A DNA stretch of 17,969 nt. Source: an uncultured Collinsella sp. Its GTDB lineage: Bacteria; Actinomycetota; Coriobacteriia; Coriobacteriales; Coriobacteriaceae. How positions within the stretch are numbered: position 1 is the first letter of the stretch; every line of letters begins with the position of its first letter. The DNA is taken from the NCBI GenBank assembly GCA_900544205.1, contig UQUG01000036.1, positions 1-17,969 of the forward strand, written 5' to 3'. Below the pieces are notes generated by a model that saw only the letters and a list, made by a program, of their open reading frames with translations, searched no databases and had not been told where the DNA came from. Shown piece by piece: positions 14,804-17,969 of this stretch. Made by a program: the position numbers and the translations under genes.

Positions 14804-14984
14804 GGAGTACATGGGCTGGCGGATCGGCGTGCCGATGCGGGCGCCGTTTGTTTCCAGACTGTGTGTCTGCGCGTTGGGGAAGCTGTCTCGCGCGCACACC
14901 ATGTTGTCAATGGGTTACAGTATGAACGGCGGCTATGTTTCCGCCAACGCACGAGAGAGTCGTCAACAAGGAGGATGCACGACG

Positions 14985-15704
14985 ATGCAGCGTGCCAAAC
15001 AGATATCGGAGTCTATTGAGCTGGGCATCATCTTGGCGCTCGCCGGTGGCTTTATGGATGTGTATTCGTACATTGGGCGCGACCATGTTTTCGCAAACGC
15101 GCAGACGGGCAACATCTTGCTGGTGGGCGTGAGCATCTCGGAGGGCAATTGGGCGCTGGCGGGGCGCTACTTCTTCCCTGTGGTGTCGTTTGCTGTGGGC
15201 ATTATGCTTGCCGACCTGGTACACGAGCGTTTTGGCAGCGTGATTCACTGGCGCCAGGTGACGGTGTTCTTTGAAGCCGTCATCTTGCTGGGCGTGAGCT
15301 TTATCCCGGGCGGCGATTTCAACCTGCTTGCCAACTGCCTTACCTCATTTGCCTGCGGTATGCAGGTCGAGAGCTTCCGCAAGATCCACGGTCACGGCAT
15401 CGCCACGACCATGTGCATCGGTAACCTGCGCAATGCGCTGCAAAACGTGGACGACTACATCATCACCCACAAGCGCGGCTTTCTGGAAAACGGCCTGCTG
15501 TACTTTGGAGTGATCTTTACCTTTGTGTTTGGCGCTGTGCTGGGCAACTGGTGTATTGAGCGCATGGGCCTGCACGCCATCGTCGTGGCGAGCGTGCTGC
15601 TGTTTATCGCGTTTGCCATCATGTTTATCGACCGCGAGCGCGACTTGCACAGGAAATGGGCCCGCATCATAGCTGACTGGCAGACCGCGAGTCTTAAGCG
15701 CTAA
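14985..15704 (+). CDS. YoaK/DUF1275 family membrane protein
   Basis: This 239-residue protein has about six transmembrane segments and the features of DUF1275 (YoaK): an early GGFMDVYSYIGRDHVFANAQTGN block, where the family has G-x-x-D-x-x-S/T...F-x-x-x-Q-T-G-N, and a central ASFACGMQ-like stretch (here SFACGMQVESFRKIHG). The family is widespread in bacteria and of unknown function; transport has been suggested. ATG 14985 lies 10 bases after AAGGAGG (14968-14974), and an upstream extension of the frame lacks family similarity. It stands alone, divergent from the YgiQ gene, and ends at the inverted repeat at 15712. Confidence 0.9.
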   Translation: MQRAKQISESIELGIILALAGGFMDVYSYIGRDHVFANAQTGNILLVGVSISEGNWALAGRYFFPVVSFAVGIMLADLVHERFGSVIHWRQVTVFFEAVILLGVSFIPGGDFNLLANCLTSFACGMQVESFRKIHGHGIATTMCIGNLRNALQNVDDYIITHKRGFLENGLLYFGVIFTFVFGAVLGNWCIERMGLHAIVVASVLLFIAFAIMFIDRERDLHRKWARIIADWQTASLKR

Positions 15705-15711
15705 GGTGCAT

Positions 15712-15778
15712 GTTCGTAACAACATTCAGGAGCCAGAAAAACTATCTAGCTCCTGAATGTTGTTACGAACTGCTTTTT
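15712..15778 (+). terminator. 22-bp perfect inverted repeat, likely terminator
   Basis: Bases 15712-15733 are an exact reverse complement of 15749-15770, with a 15-base loop in which 3 more pairs can form after one mismatch. CTTTTT follows (15773-15778), so it should terminate the YoaK-family transcript. On the minus strand no T-run follows, though it may still stabilise the 3' end of the convergent LOR transcript. Perfect pairing over 22 bases with rather low GC is more than a terminator needs. Confidence 0.7.
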
Positions 15779-15783
15779 GCGAT

Positions 15784-16323
15784 TTATTCGAGATGCTCTT
15801 CAATCCGAGCCCTAAGAAGGGCAATGGCTGTAGGTATTCCAATTGCGGCGGCTAATTCGGCTTTATCCAAAACCTGTATGCTAAAGCACGATTGTTTATC
15901 ACATTGAAGGACGATAACTGAAGATAGTTTCACTTCCCGTTGGCTGAATATATCGTAATCTCCAAATAGGAAGTTACCTTTTATTGTGTAATTCGGTATG
16001 TTCGTTATGCACTTCATCTCAAGTCTGTTTAGGCCATAATCAAACACCGCAACTTCCTCGTGTTCGATGATGAGCGCAACCCTGGGCATGTTGCTAAAAC
16101 CACCGTCGACGACAGTGAAGAGTTTTTCATTTGCATCGTCATAAACGGTATATTTAAGACTCAATAGCTGTCCTAGTGGACCCGTGAACCCATGTTTTTT
16201 GATGTTGAGGCTGTCTCCCGCTGGGTTGATGAGAGCCAGAGTATGCGGATAAGGGTTACCTTCAATTGAGATTCGATATTCGTTTGTAGCCGTCTTGCTC
16301 GATTTAGGACCACTAGCCACCAT
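15784..16323 (-). CDS. LURP-one-related (LOR/YxjI-like) protein
   Basis: This 179-residue protein has the repeated beta-hairpin pattern of the LOR family, a Tubby-like beta barrel around a central helix: YTVYDDANEKLFTVVDG (about 58-74), a middle repeat ending NYTIKGNFLFGDYDIF, and the hydrophobic terminal helix AELAAAIGIPTAIALLRA, which in the family lies inside the barrel. LOR proteins are thought to bind membranes or lipids; the bacterial role is mostly unknown. There is no signal peptide. The start at 16323 has GAGG 9 bases upstream and lies 3 bases after the stop of a 42-residue ORF, suggesting translational coupling. Base composition looks clearly AT-richer than in flanking genes and codon use is less GC-biased, hinting at acquisition. 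Family assignment is by pattern only. Confidence 0.7.
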   Translation of the reverse strand: MVASGPKSSKTATNEYRISIEGNPYPHTLALINPAGDSLNIKKHGFTGPLGQLLSLKYTVYDDANEKLFTVVDGGFSNMPRVALIIEHEEVAVFDYGLNRLEMKCITNIPNYTIKGNFLFGDYDIFSQREVKLSSVIVLQCDKQSCFSIQVLDKAELAAAIGIPTAIALLRARIEEHLE

Positions 16324-16326
16324 GTG

Positions 16327-16455
16327 TCATCGCCTCGATCGAATTGGAACCGTCTTCTGCTTCGTGCGGAGAATTACGCCGTACGTTGCAGTAGATGCAG
16401 CTGCAATAACCGCATGGGCAATTTCTAACAAAATGAATGACGTTATTTGCTGCAT
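16327..16455 (-). CDS. Putative 42-residue single-pass membrane protein
   Basis: The ORF begins ATG at 16455 (Met-Gln-Gln-Ile) and ends TGA at 16329-16327. It encodes a hydrophobic helix over about residues 6-29 (FILLEIAHAVIAAA, then ATYGVIL) and a strongly basic tail with Arg/Lys at positions 30, 32, 34, 39, 41 and 42, the positive-inside pattern of a small membrane protein. Its stop is 3 bases before the LOR start codon, and a good promoter lies just upstream at 16472-16500. The predicted leader is only about 10 bases, so it has no clear ribosome site and may be translated nearly leaderless. A Cys-rich frame (ATG 16459) overlaps it and is the main alternative. I recognise no family. Confidence 0.5.
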   Translation of the reverse strand: MQQITSFILLEIAHAVIAAASTATYGVILRTKQKTVPIRSRR

Positions 16456-16471
16456 GCATGTTATTCACTAC

Positions 16472-16500
16472 AAAGTATCTTTTTATAAACGTATTGTCAA
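16472..16500 (-). promoter_or_regulatory. Promoter of the small-ORF/LOR unit
   Basis: On the minus strand a perfect -35 TTGACA (complement of 16495-16500) is followed after 17 bp by TACTTT (16477-16472). The start should be near 16465, about 10 bases before the 42-residue ORF. The intervening spacer is AT-rich. It is divergent from the fucO promoter about 70 bp away. Confidence 0.65.
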
Positions 16501-16566
16501 ACATATATTGCTAAAACAGAAACAATTTATAGACTGAGTCGGTCGCATTCTTTGGGCGATTGCTCC

Positions 16567-16572
16567 TATAAT
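16567..16572 (+). promoter_or_regulatory. -10 element of the fucO promoter
   Basis: A perfect TATAAT lies at 16567-16572. No good -35 is visible 16-18 bp upstream, which suggests an activator or another recognition element. Transcription would start near 16579, giving a leader of about 157 bases before fucO. Confidence 0.5.
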
Positions 16573-16621
16573 CTAGCCTTCGCTGCTGTCGGGAGGGAAG
16601 AACTAGGGCTCCGTTATTCTG

Positions 16622-16716
16622 TTGAAACGCTTTAACACCTTTGACGTTCTCACGCGTTTTTTGTTTCAAAAGCGTTAGGATGGGACTTATAGCGCGGGGC
16701 GTAATGGGTGCCCCGC
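16622..16716 (+). promoter_or_regulatory. fucO leader with competing hairpins
   Basis: Overlapping segments can pair in three ways: TTGAAAC (16622-16628) with GTTTCAA (16663-16669); AACGCTTT (16626-16633) with AAAGCGTT (16669-16676); and AAACGC (16625-16630) with GCGTTT (16654-16659), the last followed by TTTTG as in a terminator. A separate GC hairpin GCGGGGC/GCCCCGC (16694-16700/16710-16716) ends 7 bases before the ribosome site GGGAGG (16724-16729). This looks like a leader able to switch folds, but no known riboswitch is recognised. Confidence 0.4.
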
Positions 16717-16735
16717 ACACGATGGGAGGCTATCA

Positions 16736-17902
16736 ATGGCTAATCGTTTCGTTCTCAACACTATCTCTTATCATGGTTCCGGTGCCATCAAGGAGATCCC
16801 CGGCGAGCTCCAGCGTCGCGGCTACAAGAAGATCTTCGTCTGCTCCGACCCCGATCTGGTCAAGTTTGGCGTTACCGCTAAGGTGACCGACGAGCTCGAC
16901 GCTGCCGGCATCGCTTGGAGCCTCTACTCCGAGATCAAGCCCAACCCCACTATCCAGAACGTCAAGGACGGCGTTGAGGCTTTCAAGGCCGCCGAGGCTG
17001 ACGCTATCGTGACCATCGGTGGCGGCTCCTCCATGGACACCGCCAAGGCCATCGGCATTATTATCAACAACCCCGAGTTCGCCGATGTCCGCAGCCTCGA
17101 GGGCGTTGCTCCCACTAAGAACCACGCCGTGTTCACCATCGCTGTGCCGACGACCGCCGGTACTGCTGCCGAGGTGACCATCAACTACGTCATCACCGAC
17201 CCCGAGAAGGTCCGCAAGTTCGTGTGCGTCGACACCAACGATGCCCCCGAGGTTGCTGTCGTCGATCCCGACATGATGGCTTCCATGCCCGCCGGCCTGA
17301 CCGCTTCCACTGGCATGGACGCACTGACCCACGCCATCGAGGGCTACACCACCAAGGGCGCTTGGGAGCTCTCCGACATGTTCCACTTTGAGGCTATTAA
17401 GCTGATCAGCGAGAACCTGCGTGACTCCGTCGCCGAGGCCAAGTCCGGCCAGCCCGGCTCCGGCCGCGAGGGCATGGCCCTTGGCCAGTATGTCGCCGGC
17501 ATGGGCTTCTCCAACGTTGGCCTGGGCATCGACCACGCAATGGCTCACACCCTGTCTGCTCACTACGACACCCCGCACGGCGTCGCTTGCGCCATGCTGC
17601 TGCCGATCGCCATGGAGTTCAACAAGCCGGTTTGCGCCGAGCGTCTGGCCAAGGTTGCCGTCGCCATGGGTGTTGACACCACGGGCATGAGCACCGCCGA
17701 GGCCGCCGATGCCGCCATCGCCGCCGTTAAGCAGCTCTCTGCCGACGTGAACATCCCACACGTCTGCGAGGCCATGAAGGCTGACGAGATCGAGATCCTG
17801 GCCAAGGACGCCATGGCTGACGCCTGCTTCCCGGGTAACCCGCGCGAGGCAACGCTCGACGACGTCATCGAGCTCTTCAAGAAGATCTGCCCGGTTGCCT
17901 AA
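16736..17902 (+). CDS. fucO: Iron-containing alcohol dehydrogenase, lactaldehyde reductase (FucO)
   Basis: This 388-residue cytoplasmic enzyme reduces L-lactaldehyde to 1,2-propanediol with NADH, regenerating NAD+ during anaerobic use of fucose, rhamnose or related methyl-pentoses. It resembles E. coli FucO along its whole length, sharing NNPEFADVRSLEG, IPTTAGTAAEVTINYVITD-like and EMALGQYVAGMGFSNVGLG-like stretches. The NAD-binding GGGS is at 95-98. The iron ligands Asp195, His199, His271 and His281 are all present. The start follows GGGAGG by 6 bases. No other fucose or rhamnose genes lie in the window, so it could also act on other short aldehydes or glycerol-type substrates. Its GC-rich, strongly biased codons suggest high expression. 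Confidence is high for the family and good for the substrate class. Confidence 0.92.
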   Translation: MANRFVLNTISYHGSGAIKEIPGELQRRGYKKIFVCSDPDLVKFGVTAKVTDELDAAGIAWSLYSEIKPNPTIQNVKDGVEAFKAAEADAIVTIGGGSSMDTAKAIGIIINNPEFADVRSLEGVAPTKNHAVFTIAVPTTAGTAAEVTINYVITDPEKVRKFVCVDTNDAPEVAVVDPDMMASMPAGLTASTGMDALTHAIEGYTTKGAWELSDMFHFEAIKLISENLRDSVAEAKSGQPGSGREGMALGQYVAGMGFSNVGLGIDHAMAHTLSAHYDTPHGVACAMLLPIAMEFNKPVCAERLAKVAVAMGVDTTGMSTAEAADAAIAAVKQLSADVNIPHVCEAMKADEIEILAKDAMADACFPGNPREATLDDVIELFKKICPVA

Positions 17903-17916
17903 CCCAGTTTGGTGGT

Positions 17917-17945
17917 CCTTCGCCCGTAGGCGTATGGTCTTTTGA
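17917..17945 (+). terminator. Weak candidate terminator after fucO
   Basis: CGCC (17921-17924) pairs with GGCG (17929-17932) around a CGTA loop, with possible extra CC/GG pairing outside, then TCTTTTG. The stem is short. It starts about 15 bases after the fucO stop. The remaining bases to the window end hold nothing I can identify. Confidence 0.35.
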
Positions 17946-17969
17946 CTTGCCGCTGGCCCCGCCGTGCTA

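Noticed and set aside
16313..16459. Cys-rich minus-strand frame beginning at ATG 16459
   Set aside because: It overlaps the 42-residue membrane-protein frame and runs into the LOR gene; the membrane frame has better protein features and ends precisely before the LOR start. I cannot exclude it completely.
16733..17761. Minus-strand Gly/Val-rich frame of 342 codons
   Set aside because: It is antisense to fucO, which is complete and well conserved.
1..17969. tRNA, rRNA, CRISPR arrays, transposases
   Set aside because: I saw no cloverleaf, no regularly spaced repeats and no transposase or integrase motifs on either strand.

Overview
The window looks like chromosomal DNA of a high-GC, strictly anaerobic gut actinobacterium of the class Coriobacteriia, most likely Collinsella or a close relative. 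This rests on GC-rich codon use, PTS sugar uptake, an oxygen-sensitive [FeFe] hydrogenase, a FucO-type alcohol dehydrogenase and strong Shine-Dalgarno sites. The taxon is inferred from gene content, not proven.

Positions 1-408 hold no convincing gene but are rich in structure: a 38-bp perfect palindrome (142-179), a plausible promoter (244-271), and a BglG/LicT-type antiterminator target (297-328) overlapping a long terminator-like hairpin (321-383). They precede a four-gene alpha-glucoside PTS operon (409-4896): a free-standing EIIA(Glc) domain, a LicT-like antiterminator, an EIICB permease and a GH4 6-phospho-alpha-glucosidase. A strong intrinsic terminator (4929-4966) closes it. The sugar is phosphorylated during import, hydrolysed inside the cell, and PTS phosphorylation probably sets the antiterminator's activity.

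Positions 5153-11228 form a tightly packed four-gene operon: a NuoF-N3/GltD-type FAD oxidoreductase, an [FeFe] hydrogenase with a full set of Fe-S ligands, a lipoprotein solute-binding protein, and a fused ABC permease-ATPase with an unusually small nucleotide-binding domain. The first two probably move electrons between NAD(P)H and H+/H2. The transporter's cargo is unknown, and its link to hydrogenase is the most interesting open question here.

Positions 11284-12593 contain a structured leader, a short RelB/DinJ-like antitoxin without a toxin, and a CPBP membrane protease. The YgiQ-family radical SAM gene (12590-14731, minus strand) runs into it tail to tail with interlocked stop codons. A DUF1275/YoaK membrane protein follows (14985-15704), ending at a 22-bp perfect inverted repeat. 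Next is an island that looks visibly AT-richer than its neighbours (about 15705-16560), carrying on the minus strand a LURP-one-related (LOR) protein gene and, immediately upstream of it, a previously easy-to-miss 42-residue membrane-protein ORF behind a good promoter. The window closes with fucO (16736-17902), whose leader can form competing hairpins.
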